From assembly GCA_934630855.1 (NCBI GenBank), contig CAKTWW010000009.1, positions 1 to 55,113 on the forward strand: a stretch of 55,113 nt of DNA. The letters run 5' to 3'. Both the position numbers and the translations under genes were made by a program. Shown in pieces: positions 15,904-24,719 of this stretch. Within the stretch, counting starts at the first letter, position 1, and the number at the start of each line of letters is the position of its first letter. The stretch is from an uncultured Collinsella sp. GTDB lineage: Bacteria > Actinomycetota > Coriobacteriia > Coriobacteriales > Coriobacteriaceae. The notes under the pieces were generated by a model. It was not told where the DNA came from. It searched no databases and worked only from the letters and a program-made list of their open reading frames with translations.

Positions 15904-16819
15904 CTGCCTCATCTCCCCTCGTGTAGGAGCTGCGGAGCTTGTAGCGCTCCCAAACCACAGGTACGCACAGGGCAACGGCGACGATCACGGCGGAGAGCAG
16001 CTTCATGTCGTTGGCGTCCATGCCCAGCTGCAGCACGATGGCGCGGATAAGGAAGTAGACCACGGAGCCAAAGACGGCGGAGGCCAGACGGACGGAGAAC
16101 TGCGTGAGACCGCCGGGCAGCAGGCGGCCGAGCACCTCGCCGATGACGATGGCGGCAAGACCGATAACGATGGCGCCGGTACCCATGCCAATGTCGGCAT
16201 ACTTTTGGCTCTGGCAGATAAGCGCGCCAGAGAGACCGATGAGGGCGTTGGAGAGCACGAGGGCGATCATTTTGGTGGAGTTGGTGTTGACGCCCAGGGC
16301 GCGGATCATGTACTCGTTGTTGCCGGTAGCGCGCAGTGCGGAGCCGATCTCGGTACCAAAGAACCAGTACAGGATGGCGACGATGGCCACGGCCAGCACA
16401 ATGCCCAAGATAATGGCAACGGTGGACTGCGGCAGGCCGGTCATGTTGCTGACGGACGAGAAGATGGTGCCCTTGGCGAGGATGGGCGTGTTGGACTTGC
16501 CCATGATGCGCAGGTTGATGGACCACAGGCTGATCTGCGTCAGGATTCCGGCAAGGATCGCGGGGATCTCAAAGACGGTGGTCAGGATGCCCGTGACGGC
16601 GCCCGCGATGGCACCGGCACACATGCCGGCAAGCACGGCGAGCAGCGGGTCGACGTTATTGTTGACGATGAGTACGGCGCAGACACAGCCGCCGAGGGCA
16701 AAGCTGCCGTCGCAGGTCATATCGGGGATGTCGAGCAGGCGGAACGTGATAAACACGCCAAGCACCATAATGCCCCAGAGGACGCCCTGCGAAATGGCGC
16801 CCTGCAATGCAATGAGCAT
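15896..16819 (-). CDS. ABC transporter permease (TrpXYZ-type importer)
   Basis: A 307-residue membrane protein with about eight to nine hydrophobic segments and the LivH-like permease segment ALGVNTNSTKMIALVLSNA that contacts the ATPase. N-terminal motif RLLDIPDMTCDGSFALGG is typical of permeases paired with the ABC_sub_bind lipoproteins (TrpY-like). AGGAGG lies before the ATG. Overlaps the ATPase gene by 8 bases; the lipoprotein gene is 204 bases upstream with a hairpin between them. Confidence 0.92.
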   Translation of the reverse strand: MLIALQGAISQGVLWGIMVLGVFITFRLLDIPDMTCDGSFALGGCVCAVLIVNNNVDPLLAVLAGMCAGAIAGAVTGILTTVFEIPAILAGILTQISLWSINLRIMGKSNTPILAKGTIFSSVSNMTGLPQSTVAIILGIVLAVAIVAILYWFFGTEIGSALRATGNNEYMIRALGVNTNSTKMIALVLSNALIGLSGALICQSQKYADIGMGTGAIVIGLAAIVIGEVLGRLLPGGLTQFSVRLASAVFGSVVYFLIRAIVLQLGMDANDMKLLSAVIVAVALCVPVVWERYKLRSSYTRGDEADA

Positions 16820-16923
16820 GCTTCATACCTCCTAGGATAGGGTGGACACGTGAGTCACCATGATAGCGGTAACAATGCATGAAAGAGCTGCGGCCGGATG
16901 TTTTGTCTCATCCGTAACAAGCA

Positions 16924-16953
16924 GGGCGAACGCCGGTCTTTGGCGTTCGCCCC
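16924..16953 (-). terminator. Hairpin between lipoprotein and permease genes
   Basis: GGGCGAACGCC pairs with GGCGTTCGCCC. No proper T-run follows on the minus strand. In importers of this kind such a hairpin often protects the message of the abundant binding protein and lowers permease transcription; that role is inference. Confidence 0.5.
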
Positions 16954-17023
16954 TGTGGCTCAGATATTGAATAACACGGCAACGGCGCGAGCATGGGCCC
17001 TAGGCACATCGCCGCGCATGCCG

Positions 17024-18004
17024 CTACTCGTCCAGAGCGGAGAGGTCGATGCCCAGTGCCTCGGCCATCTCGTCGTTCTTGACAACGACCAGGTCCTTGC
17101 TCGAGAGGTGCTTGATCGGCATATCCTCGGGCTTGGCCTCGCCCTTCAGAATCTTGACGGCCATCTCGCCCGCGGCGTAGCCCAGGTCCTCGTAGTTAAT
17201 GGAGAGGGTGAACAGGCCACCGGCCATGCACATGCCCTCCTCGCCGGTCACAAAGGGAAGCTTGTTCTCCTTGCAGATCTGGCCCACCTGCGAGGCGCCC
17301 GCTGCAATGGTGTTGTCGGTGGGGGAGTACAGCGCGTCGACCTTGCCCACGGCGGACTCGACGACGGACTGGATCTCGTTGGAGCTCGAGACGGTGAAGT
17401 CGGTGTACTCCAGGCCCAGCTTGTCGAGCTCCTTCTTGGCGGCCTTGATCTGGACGTCGGAGTTGGACTCGGCGGTGCAGTAGAGCAGGCCGACCTTCTT
17501 AACGTCGGGCAGGACCTTCTGCATCATCTCGAGCTGCTCAGCGACCGGAGTGAGGTCGGAGGCGCCGGTGACGTTGGTGCCGGGCTTGTCGTTGTCCTGA
17601 ACCAGGCCCGAGGCGGCGTAGTCAGTGATGGCGCAGCCAACGATGGGGATATCGGCCGTAGCGCCGGCGGCAGCCTGCGCGGCGGGCGTAGCGATGGCAT
17701 AGATCAGGTCGACGCCGTCGCCCACGAACTTGTCGGCAATGGACTTACACGTGGACTGGTCGTTCTGGGCGTTCTTCTGGTCGATCTTGACCTTAAGGCC
17801 GCTCTTCTTGATGGCCTTGACAAAGCCATCGTTGGCGGCATCGAGTGCGGAGTGCTCGGTGAGCTGCAGAACGCCGATGGTGTAGTCGGAACCGGCGGCA
17901 GCGGAGCCGGAACCAGAGTTGCCGCCGCATCCGGCGAGCGGAGCGAGCGCGAGCAGGCCGGCGGAGACCAGAAGGCTCCTACGGCTGATGGTGATGTCCT
18001 TCAT
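17024..18004 (-). CDS. ABC transporter substrate-binding lipoprotein (ABC_sub_bind family)
   Basis: A 326-residue lipoprotein. Signal peptide with twin arginines (ISRRSLLVS, residues 6-14) and lipobox LAGC with Cys26, so probably a Tat-exported lipoprotein. The mature part starts after a Gly/Ser linker with YTIGVLQLTEHSALDAANDG, characteristic of the TrpX-like binding proteins. Ligand in this organism is unknown; tryptophan, tyrosine or related aromatic compounds are candidates from the family. First gene of the importer operon. Confidence 0.92.
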   Translation of the reverse strand: MKDITISRRSLLVSAGLLALAPLAGCGGNSGSGSAAAGSDYTIGVLQLTEHSALDAANDGFVKAIKKSGLKVKIDQKNAQNDQSTCKSIADKFVGDGVDLIYAIATPAAQAAAGATADIPIVGCAITDYAASGLVQDNDKPGTNVTGASDLTPVAEQLEMMQKVLPDVKKVGLLYCTAESNSDVQIKAAKKELDKLGLEYTDFTVSSSNEIQSVVESAVGKVDALYSPTDNTIAAGASQVGQICKENKLPFVTGEEGMCMAGGLFTLSINYEDLGYAAGEMAVKILKGEAKPEDMPIKHLSSKDLVVVKNDEMAEALGIDLSALDE

Positions 18005-18063
18005 ATCATTACCCCCAGTATAAAAATGGCTGGAAACACTGCACTGGGAAAAAGTGCAAGTGG

Positions 18064-18092
18064 GACTATAGTAACGCGGATGTCCATTTTTA
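18064..18092 (-). promoter_or_regulatory. Possible promoter of the importer operon
   Basis: On the minus strand TTGTAA, 16 bases, TACTAT followed by AG, some 60 bases before the lipoprotein start. Coordinates approximate. Confidence 0.4.
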
Positions 18093-18161
18093 CAACATCT
18101 GGGCGGGTTATTTAATAGGGAATTGCGCGGACGGCGGAATCAGCCGATGGACGGTTGCGGT

Positions 18162-18944
18162 TTAGGCGGCGGGCCGCTCGTCCGCGTCTAGGGCGGCGAA
18201 GAGCTTTTTACCGTCGAGCAGGCGCGTACAGACGTTTCTCATGCGCCTGACCTCTACGGTGCGTAGGGTGTCGTCGATGCCCCGGTCGTCGTGGACGGTG
18301 CCCAGCAGATACGAGATCCCGCCTCGCTGCCTGATGGCAAACGGCTGTATGGTCATTCGGATTGCCTCGTCCGCGCCGTGCGGCCCGGTGCCCAAGAGGT
18401 CGAAGCTAACAGAGGTTCCCTGGTCTATAGCTTGCTCGATAAGCTCGCAGGCGTCGATGTGCGTGACGGGCGGTTTGGCGCCCTTGGTGGGCGTGCTGGA
18501 GATGGCAGGTGCCGGCTCGGGTACATTGAGGTAACCGCGAACGTCGACGCTCGCCATGTCGACAAGGTGCTTGGCCATGCGCTTTCTAATCGCGATGGGG
18601 GTGGAACGGTTGCGCATGACCATACCGTGCAGGCGGACGATCTCCTCGTCTGTGAGCGGGCGAGTCAGCAAGCGGTAGCCCACGCCGCGCTTGTATTCGA
18701 TTTCGTATCCGGCATGACGCAGTGCGGAAATGGCGGTGTAGATGCTGCGACGTGCTGCCGAGATGGGCATCTGGGCGGGATTGTCGGGATGGGCAAGATG
18801 TTCTGCCAGCTCATCGGGAAGCAGGGCTTTGTCTTCGCCGGTGTGGTCGCTCAGAACCTGCAGGATTCGCACGGCGCGGTAGGCAGCAAGTGAGGCAGCT
18901 CCCCTGGTGGTGGTCTCGTAGTTTTCAACAGCGATTTCGGTCAT
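18162..18944 (-). CDS. WYL-domain transcriptional regulator
   Basis: A 260-residue DNA-binding protein. The N-terminal half is a winged helix (RRSIYTAISALRHAGYEIEYKRGVGYRLL); the C-terminal half is a WYL-type ligand domain, with IRMTIQPFAIRQRGGISYLLG. The ATG at 18944 is preferred; a GTG at 18953 is in frame but too near the GGAAAGG site. It lies upstream of the importer genes on the same strand with a gap of 157 bases, so it may control them. Tandem and inverted repeats just upstream suggest self-regulation. Confidence 0.85.
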   Translation of the reverse strand: MTEIAVENYETTTRGAASLAAYRAVRILQVLSDHTGEDKALLPDELAEHLAHPDNPAQMPISAARRSIYTAISALRHAGYEIEYKRGVGYRLLTRPLTDEEIVRLHGMVMRNRSTPIAIRKRMAKHLVDMASVDVRGYLNVPEPAPAISSTPTKGAKPPVTHIDACELIEQAIDQGTSVSFDLLGTGPHGADEAIRMTIQPFAIRQRGGISYLLGTVHDDRGIDDTLRTVEVRRMRNVCTRLLDGKKLFAALDADERPAA

Positions 18945-19061
18945 GGCGCCCACATCCTTTCCGTCCCGGGCGATGGCGGCTTTGAGCCTAAGATGTCGCC
19001 GCCACCCGGGGGCGCCGGGCGTCTTGGACGGTCGGTTTGCGCCGGCAGGCGGTAGGGCAAG

Positions 19062-19124
19062 TTTTCAACAGGCCTGCTCAACTGACCAAAAGCTTGCCAA
19101 AAGCTTGACGGATGCTGTTGAAAA
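19062..19124. promoter_or_regulatory. Candidate operator upstream of the WYL regulator
   Basis: Two perfect tandem copies of CCAAAAGCTTG (19086-19096, 19097-19107) lie between an inverted pair TTTTCAACAG (19062-19071) and CTGTTGAAAA (19115-19124). A third TTTTCAACAG is at 18922-18931, inside the start of the regulator gene. Confidence 0.45.
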
Positions 19125-19156
19125 AAGCGTCTCTCGACCGATGTCGAGAGACGCTT
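19121..19156 (-). terminator. Intrinsic terminator after asnS
   Basis: AAGCGTCTCTCGA pairs with TCGAGAGACGCTT (13 bp) and on the minus strand is followed by TTTTTT. It ends the asnS message 46 bases after its stop. Confidence 0.92.
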
Positions 19157-19202
19157 GTGCGATAAGCGTTGGCGCGTGACGACGCGAGCTGGCGTCCGAC
19201 GA

Positions 19203-20606
19203 TTAGAAGTCGGCGTTGCCCACGGTGCGCGGGTGCGGCAGGACGTCGCGGATGTTGCCCACGCCGGTGAGGTACATCACCAAGCGCTCGAAGCCCAGAC
19301 CGTAGCCGGCGTGCTTGCAGGAACCGTAGCGGCGCAGGTCAAGGTAGTACTTGTACTGCTCGGGATTCATACCCAGGTCCTTGATGCGGGCCTCGAGCAG
19401 ATCCAGGCGCTCCTCGCGCTGGGAGCCGCCGATAATCTCGCCGATACCGGGAACCAAGCAGTCGGCGGCGGCGACGGTCTTGCCGTCCTCGTTCATGCGC
19501 ATGTAGAAGGCTTTGATCTCGGCCGGGTAGTCGGTCACGAAGGTCGGGCGCTTAAAGTGCTCCTCGGTCAGGAAACGCTCGTGCTCGGTCTGCAGGTCAA
19601 TGCCCCAGCTCACGGGATAGTCAAACTTGTGACCGGCGGCGACGGCCTGCTCCAGGATCTCGACGGCCTCGGTGTAGGTGACACGGGCAAAGTCGGAGTT
19701 GGCGACATGGTCCAGGCGCTCGAGCAGACCCTTGTCCACAAACTTGTTGAGCATATTGAGCTCGTCGGGGCAGGTTGCCATGACGTCCTTGAGGACATAC
19801 TTGAGCATGGCCTCGGCGTTATCCATGTAGTCGTTGAGGTCGGCGAAGGCCATCTCGGGCTCGATCATCCAAAACTCGGCGGCATGGCGCGTGGTGTTGG
19901 AGTTCTCGGCGCGGAAGGTGGGACCAAAGGTGTACACGTCGCCAAAGGCCATGGCGAAGTTCTCGGCGTTGAGCTGGCCGGATACGGTAAGGCTTGCGTG
20001 CTTGCCAAAGAAGTCCTGGCCCCAGTCGACCTCGCCGGCCTCGGTGAGGGGCGGGTTTTTGGGGTCGAGCGTGGTCACGCGGAACATCTCGCCGGCGCCC
20101 TCGCAGTCACTCGTGGTGATGATGGGGGTGTTGACGTAGACAAAGCCCTGCTCTTGGAAGAAGCGGTGGATGGCGGCTGCGGCAACGGAGCGGATGCGGA
20201 ACACGGCGCGGAACAGGTTGGTGCGCGGACGCAGGTGCTGCTGGGTGCGCAGGAACTCGACGGTGGCGCGCTTCTTCTGCAGCGGGTAGTCCGGAGCGCT
20301 CGTGCCTTCGACCTCGATTGAGATGGCGGAGAGCTCAAAGGGCTGCGGGGCGTCGGGCGTCAGCTTGACGGTGCCAGTGCAGATGAGAGCGGCCGAGACA
20401 TTTTGATGGGCGATCTCGTCGTAGTTGTCGAGCGCCTCGCGGTTCATGACGACCTGCAGGTCGCGAAAGCAGCTGCCGTCGTTGAGCGTAACGAAGCCAA
20501 AGTTCTTCATGTCGCGGACGGACTTGACCCAGCCGGCGACGGTGACGGTTTGGCCGCCGAGCGACTCGGCATCGGCATAGAGCTGCGCGATTTTGGTGCG
20601 GTTCAC
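19203..20606 (-). CDS. asnS: Asparaginyl-tRNA synthetase
   Basis: Charges tRNA-Asn with asparagine. The 467-residue class IIb synthetase has the N-terminal OB fold ([21 protein letters not shown]), motif 2 [19 protein letters not shown], and motif 3 at the C-terminus ([13 protein letters not shown]). The ending [11 protein letters not shown] separates it from AspRS. The GTG at 20606 is preceded by GGGAGG; the longer frame upstream has no family similarity. No T-box is visible in the 135-base gap upstream. Confidence 0.95.
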   Translation of the reverse strand: MNRTKIAQLYADAESLGGQTVTVAGWVKSVRDMKNFGFVTLNDGSCFRDLQVVMNREALDNYDEIAHQNVSAALICTGTVKLTPDAPQPFELSAISIEVEGTSAPDYPLQKKRATVEFLRTQQHLRPRTNLFRAVFRIRSVAAAAIHRFFQEQGFVYVNTPIITTSDCEGAGEMFRVTTLDPKNPPLTEAGEVDWGQDFFGKHASLTVSGQLNAENFAMAFGDVYTFGPTFRAENSNTTRHAAEFWMIEPEMAFADLNDYMDNAEAMLKYVLKDVMATCPDELNMLNKFVDKGLLERLDHVANSDFARVTYTEAVEILEQAVAAGHKFDYPVSWGIDLQTEHERFLTEEHFKRPTFVTDYPAEIKAFYMRMNEDGKTVAAADCLVPGIGEIIGGSQREERLDLLEARIKDLGMNPEQYKYYLDLRRYGSCKHAGYGLGFERLVMYLTGVGNIRDVLPHPRTVGNADF

Positions 20607-20741
20607 GTATCCTCCCAGAGCGGTTGTACGGATTATTTCCAAACAGTTAACCATTCTAACCCGCGAGCGGGAGCGTAGCAAAACGGCGGTGCCGATGTAT
20701 GGGCGTGGCGTGGGCGCCATGCGGGTCGGGCTTTACGTTGT

Positions 20742-22661
20742 CTAGTGCCCGCAGATGGCTTGGCGGATGAGGGCTGCGTAGGTGTCGATTCCCGCCTGGG
20801 TGAGGTGCGTGCCGTCGTCGACGAGATATTCGCTGTGACCCTCGGAGGCGCCGTTCCAGTCGATGACGCCGGCGTTGTCGTTTTGGGCGCATACGTCGCG
20901 GATCGTCTGGTTGTTGCGGTCCTGCAGCTCGAGCGGCACGCGCACGGTCACAAAGTAGATGGGCTTGCCGCCCACGGCATTGATCACGTCCTGTACCTGC
21001 TGCGGGTCGCGGATCAGTCCGTTAGTGCCAAGCGCGCAGATGACCACGCTCGGGTCGTAGTTGGCGCTGTCCTGTGCATAGACATCCTGGAAGGTGTAGA
21101 ACTGGCGGCTCACCACGCCGTCGATGTACGCGTTGGGAAGCGCGGCCTGAATACCGGACTGTGCGCCCGCGGTGACCGAGTCGCCGATCATCAGCACGCG
21201 GGCATCGCAGGTTCCGGTCGCCTCGTCGTAGGCAAAGCTCTTCCAGTCCAAGTTCTTGGGGACCTTTTCGGCGATGGGACCCTCTTTGGGCTTTTGTTGA
21301 GCGGCGTCGTTAGGCTGAGTGTCTTGGTCAGATGCAGGCTCGGCGCCCTTGTCGCTGTCGCTGCTGTCCTTGGGCGAGGTTGCGTTCTGGGTAAGCTCGG
21401 GACGGAGCTGCTCGGCGCGGGCGGTGGCGATGCCCGCCCAGTCGAGCGGCGCGAAGGCAAGCGCGACGACGCATGCGGCACCAAGCGCGGGGAGCGCCAT
21501 GGCGGGCGTAAGGACGTGCTTCTTTGTCGTACTGTCCTGCTGGGCGGGCTTGCGGGACCAAGGACGCTCAGCCAAACGATAGAAGACCTCGGCCACCGCA
21601 AGGACCGCTACAAGCTGTAGCGCCTGCTCCCACCAGGCGATGCGGGTAGTGCGGGTTGCCGGATTCATAAGAAGCAGCAGGGGATAGTGCACCAGATAGA
21701 CCGAGAACGAGCGCTGCCCCAGCCAGACGAGCGGTTTGACTGACAGCAGACGTCGCACGATGCATTCCGTGTTCTGCACGCAGATGATGAGCAGTCCGGT
21801 GAGCAGCGCGAACAGCAAAAAGCCGCCGCGGTAGAGCCAAGCGCTCTCTCCGGTCAGCATGAGCGCGCCGGCTACAATGGCGATGAGCCACACGATGGAG
21901 ATCGCGTTGACCTTTGAGATGCCCTTGCTGGCGACGGGGGTAGGGACGTTACCGCCCAGCATCTCGCGCAGACGCGGAGCGGCGATGGCGGCCAAGGCTC
22001 CGCATAAAAGCTCGGCGGCGCGGGCGTCGGTTCCGTAGTAGACGCGTGACGTGTCGGCGGCGGGGTTAAACATAAGGACCATGGCTGCCGTCGATACTAG
22101 CGTGAATGCGACTGTGACGCCGATAGCGGTATTGCGCGACCTGGTTTTGCTGCACAGCGTCATAAGGATGACCGGCCATACCAGATAGAACTGCATAGTG
22201 ACACCGCAGAACCACAAATGCGTGAGCGGCGAGGGGAGTCCCGCGGCGGCAAAATACGAGACGTTGCGGAAGATGTAGAACCAGTTGCTCAAAAAGAGCG
22301 CCGACGGCAGGGCGTCCTGCTGCACCTTAGGGAGTAGGCTCGGGGCCGCGATGTAGGTGACGACGGCGGCGAGCGCGATGGTCACAAGAATTGGTGGCAT
22401 CATGCGCGTGATGCGGCGGCCGATATAGCGCGGATACGAGAATCCGCCGCGAGCCGTAGCACGCATGATGCTTTTGGTGGCGAGATAGCCACTCAGCGTA
22501 AAGAAGAGTGTAACGCCCAAAAAACCGCCGGTCAGGCGGCTGGGGCGAAGGTGATATAGGACGACGCCGGTGATGGCGAGGGCGCGAAGCCCGTCGAGTG
22601 CGGCGATGCGTTGGCTGCGTTGAGACGCTGCGTGTGCGGCGCCCGTGGGTGTGTTTTGCAT
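20742..22661 (-). CDS. Membrane acyltransferase with C-terminal SGNH domain (OatA-like)
   Basis: A 639-residue two-domain protein that probably O-acetylates a wall polymer. The N-terminal acyltransferase-3 domain (about 1-370) has some ten membrane helices, LDGLRALAITGVVLYH near residue 25 and FFTLSGYL. After a Ser/Asp/Gln-rich linker, an extracellular SGNH esterase/transferase domain carries GDSVTAG (block I) and DGTHLTQAG (catalytic Asp-His). Peptidoglycan O-acetylation, giving lysozyme resistance, is likely but the acceptor cannot be read from sequence. The ATG at 22661 has GGAGG at 8 bases; an in-frame TTG upstream lies on that site. Confidence 0.88.
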   Translation of the reverse strand: MQNTPTGAAHAASQRSQRIAALDGLRALAITGVVLYHLRPSRLTGGFLGVTLFFTLSGYLATKSIMRATARGGFSYPRYIGRRITRMMPPILVTIALAAVVTYIAAPSLLPKVQQDALPSALFLSNWFYIFRNVSYFAAAGLPSPLTHLWFCGVTMQFYLVWPVILMTLCSKTRSRNTAIGVTVAFTLVSTAAMVLMFNPAADTSRVYYGTDARAAELLCGALAAIAAPRLREMLGGNVPTPVASKGISKVNAISIVWLIAIVAGALMLTGESAWLYRGGFLLFALLTGLLIICVQNTECIVRRLLSVKPLVWLGQRSFSVYLVHYPLLLLMNPATRTTRIAWWEQALQLVAVLAVAEVFYRLAERPWSRKPAQQDSTTKKHVLTPAMALPALGAACVVALAFAPLDWAGIATARAEQLRPELTQNATSPKDSSDSDKGAEPASDQDTQPNDAAQQKPKEGPIAEKVPKNLDWKSFAYDEATGTCDARVLMIGDSVTAGAQSGIQAALPNAYIDGVVSRQFYTFQDVYAQDSANYDPSVVICALGTNGLIRDPQQVQDVINAVGGKPIYFVTVRVPLELQDRNNQTIRDVCAQNDNAGVIDWNGASEGHSEYLVDDGTHLTQAGIDTYAALIRQAICGH

Positions 22662-22804
22662 CGATCTTTCCTCCAATGTCGACCTAGCAGTCTAGCGCTC
22701 TGCGCGGACAAAGGAAGGGGGTTCGCATGGTTGAACAACACGCCGATGGGCGATGCCTCGCCATGCAAAAGCCGCACCTGCGCTGATGCTTAGCTGCCTA
22801 TGTA

Positions 22805-22814
22805 GAAACGTTTC
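22805..22814. promoter_or_regulatory. GAAACGTTTC palindrome downstream of the EIIA gene
   Basis: Perfect 10-bp palindrome of LacI-family operator type. The same decamer is in the EIIA promoter region at 23508. Confidence 0.35.
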
Positions 22815-22896
22815 AGAATCTCTTCATAAGCAAAAACAACAACACAGATGCGGCAAAGATGCGCAGGGGGTTGACCCTTTGTGCGACGGTGCTCGG

Positions 22897-23460
22897 CTAC
22901 TTGGTCTTGGCCACCAGCAGCGGATCGCCGAGCTTGACGAGCGGGTTGCCGCCGATGAGCGTGCCGGACTCGCCGACGTGGTCAATGCTCTTGAGGCGGT
23001 CGAGCTCAGAGATGATGACGGTCACGATGTCCTCATGGCCGGCGGCCTTGATGGCGTCGCGGTCGAAGCTGATGAGCGGCTGGCCGGCCTTGACCGTGTC
23101 ACCCATCTCGACAAAGCGAGCAAAACCCTTGCCGTTCATTTGCACGGTGCCCAGGCCAACGTGGATAAACACGCGCAGGCCGTCCTCGGTAATCATGCCG
23201 ATGGAGTGGTTGGTGACGGTGGTGGCGCCGATGCGGCCGTTAGCGGGGGCGTAAATGGTGTCGGTAATGGGTTCGATGCCATAGCCCTGGCCGAGCATGC
23301 CCGAGGCGATGGTCTCGTCGGGAATCTCGTCCAGATTGACGAGCACGCCGTTGACGGGGGCGTAGATGACGCCTTCGCGGGTGGCGAAGCTTGCTGCGGG
23401 CGGAACGGATGCCTCGCCCGTCGAGGTGAAGGTGGACTTAAGCGAATCGAGCAGACCCAT
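22897..23460 (-). CDS. crr: PTS glucose-type EIIA component
   Basis: A 187-residue stand-alone EIIA of the phosphotransferase system. It receives phosphate from HPr and passes it to an EIIB. His85 (TNHSIG) and His100 (FIHVGLGTV) are spaced 15 apart, as in the family; His100 is the phosphorylated residue by homology. MGLLDSLKS start has GGAGG just upstream. No EIIBC is nearby, so it serves a permease encoded elsewhere and may have a regulatory role. Two GAAACGTTTC palindromes flank the gene. Confidence 0.92.
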   Translation of the reverse strand: MGLLDSLKSTFTSTGEASVPPAASFATREGVIYAPVNGVLVNLDEIPDETIASGMLGQGYGIEPITDTIYAPANGRIGATTVTNHSIGMITEDGLRVFIHVGLGTVQMNGKGFARFVEMGDTVKAGQPLISFDRDAIKAAGHEDIVTVIISELDRLKSIDHVGESGTLIGGNPLVKLGDPLLVAKTK

Positions 23461-23507
23461 AGTTGCCTCCAACTTAAATAGGCGCATATCGCGCGCTTGG
23501 TTTGCCG

Positions 23508-23517
23508 GAAACGTTTC
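23508..23517. promoter_or_regulatory. GAAACGTTTC palindrome upstream of the EIIA gene
   Basis: Perfect 10-bp palindrome about 48 bases before the EIIA start, at a place suited to a LacI/CcpA-type repressor. A second half-like ATGTTTCG follows. Confidence 0.45.
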
Positions 23518-23703
23518 ATATATGTTTCGCGGCTTGGTCAACGCCCCTATTCTACGCTGCTCAACGATACCTCTGAACTGGGATTATGTGATATATCAGT
23601 TGAAGGGAAACTTATTGCCGGAGCGTTTCTGTGCCGCGGGCCCAACTGGGGTACGCTAAGGTGCGAAAAATGAGTGCGCATAATCTGCGCGAAGGGAGCA
23701 CAT

Positions 23704-24606
23704 ATGATTGTCGAGAACCATGCGCTGTGGGGCGAGGAGCCGACCGAGGAATATCCGGCGACGTTTACCTATTTGGGTGCCGAGCCGTTGCCCAATAAGC
23801 CCAATGGCCGCCGCCCGGCCGTGATCATCTGCGGCGGAGGCGGGTTTACGCACATCGCTCCGCATGAGCAAGATCCCGTGGCGTTTGCATTTTTGGACCA
23901 CGGCTACCAGGCTTTTGTGCTCAATTATGTGACGAGCGCCACGGGCGATGTGAGTTTTCCGCACCCGCAGGCAGACCTCGCCAAGATGATCGCTACGGTA
24001 CGTGCCAACGCCGAAGAGTGGCATGTCGATCCCAAGCGCGTGTGCGTCGTGGGCTTCTCGGCGGGCGGCATGATCTGCGCCTCGTTGGCAACGCAGTGGA
24101 AGACCGGCCCCTTCGTGGGCCTTGTTGGAGCTCGTCCGGAGGATATTCGCCCCGACGCCGTAGTGCTGGGCTACCCGTTGCTCGACCTTGCCTATGTGCG
24201 TGACATGCAGACGCGCGACCCGCGCATCGACCTGCGCGTGCCCAAGACGGGCGGCAAGACGGGTCGCGACCTGCTCAACGATTACCTGTCGATGGTGACG
24301 GGCGGCGAGGCGACCGACGAACATCTGGCTGACATTTGTCCTACCACGCACGTCTCGCGTCAGATGCCCCCGACCTTTGTGTGGGGCGTTTCGGACGACA
24401 AGACGGCGCCGATTGCGCAGGTCTATCCGTTTGCGCAGCGCATGGCCGAGGAAGGCGTCGCCTGCGAGATGCACGTCTTTGACCAGGGCGGCCATGGCCT
24501 TTCGCTCGGCAACGCCAACACCGCGGTCGACAACGAGGACAAGCAAGTGGCAGTCCGTCCCTGGATCCGCCTGGCCTTCCGCTTCTTAGGCCGCCACGGC
24601 TTCTAG
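23704..24606 (+). CDS. Alpha/beta hydrolase, esterase/acetylxylan-esterase-like
   Basis: A 300-residue serine hydrolase. Oxyanion-hole segment CGGGGFTH (43-50), nucleophile elbow GFSAGG with Ser119, acid in WGVSDDKTAP, and His in GGHGLSLG. This layout matches the small BD-FAE-like esterases and lipases that deacetylate plant glycans. No signal peptide, hence cytoplasmic. The ATG at 23704 has AAGGGAG at 5 bases; the frame extends 10 codons further without support. It converges with the GntR gene, with a perfect 27-bp palindrome between. Confidence 0.85.
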   Translation: MIVENHALWGEEPTEEYPATFTYLGAEPLPNKPNGRRPAVIICGGGGFTHIAPHEQDPVAFAFLDHGYQAFVLNYVTSATGDVSFPHPQADLAKMIATVRANAEEWHVDPKRVCVVGFSAGGMICASLATQWKTGPFVGLVGARPEDIRPDAVVLGYPLLDLAYVRDMQTRDPRIDLRVPKTGGKTGRDLLNDYLSMVTGGEATDEHLADICPTTHVSRQMPPTFVWGVSDDKTAPIAQVYPFAQRMAEEGVACEMHVFDQGGHGLSLGNANTAVDNEDKQVAVRPWIRLAFRFLGRHGF

Positions 24607-24617
24607 CTCGCGCAGCG

Positions 24618-24683
24618 CGAGGGTGGATAATCTCCCGTTTTTGGTCTGCTTTCCGTCCAAAAACGGGAGATTATCCACCCTCG
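24618..24683. repeat. Perfect 27-bp inverted repeat between convergent genes
   Basis: CGAGGGTGGATAATCTCCCG-TTTTTGG (24618-24644) is exactly complementary to 24657-24683 across a 12-base loop. It lies between the hydrolase and GntR genes and probably ends transcription from both sides. Confidence 0.9.
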
Positions 24684-24719
24684 TTAAGCTGGCGCCTGAT
24701 GGCGTCCCTTGTTGCTTTC

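Noticed and set aside
24618..24683. DnaA boxes / replication origin signal
   Set aside because: TTATCCACC occurs once in each arm only because the arms are inverted copies; no cluster of boxes, no dnaA or dnaN, no AT-rich unwinding region.
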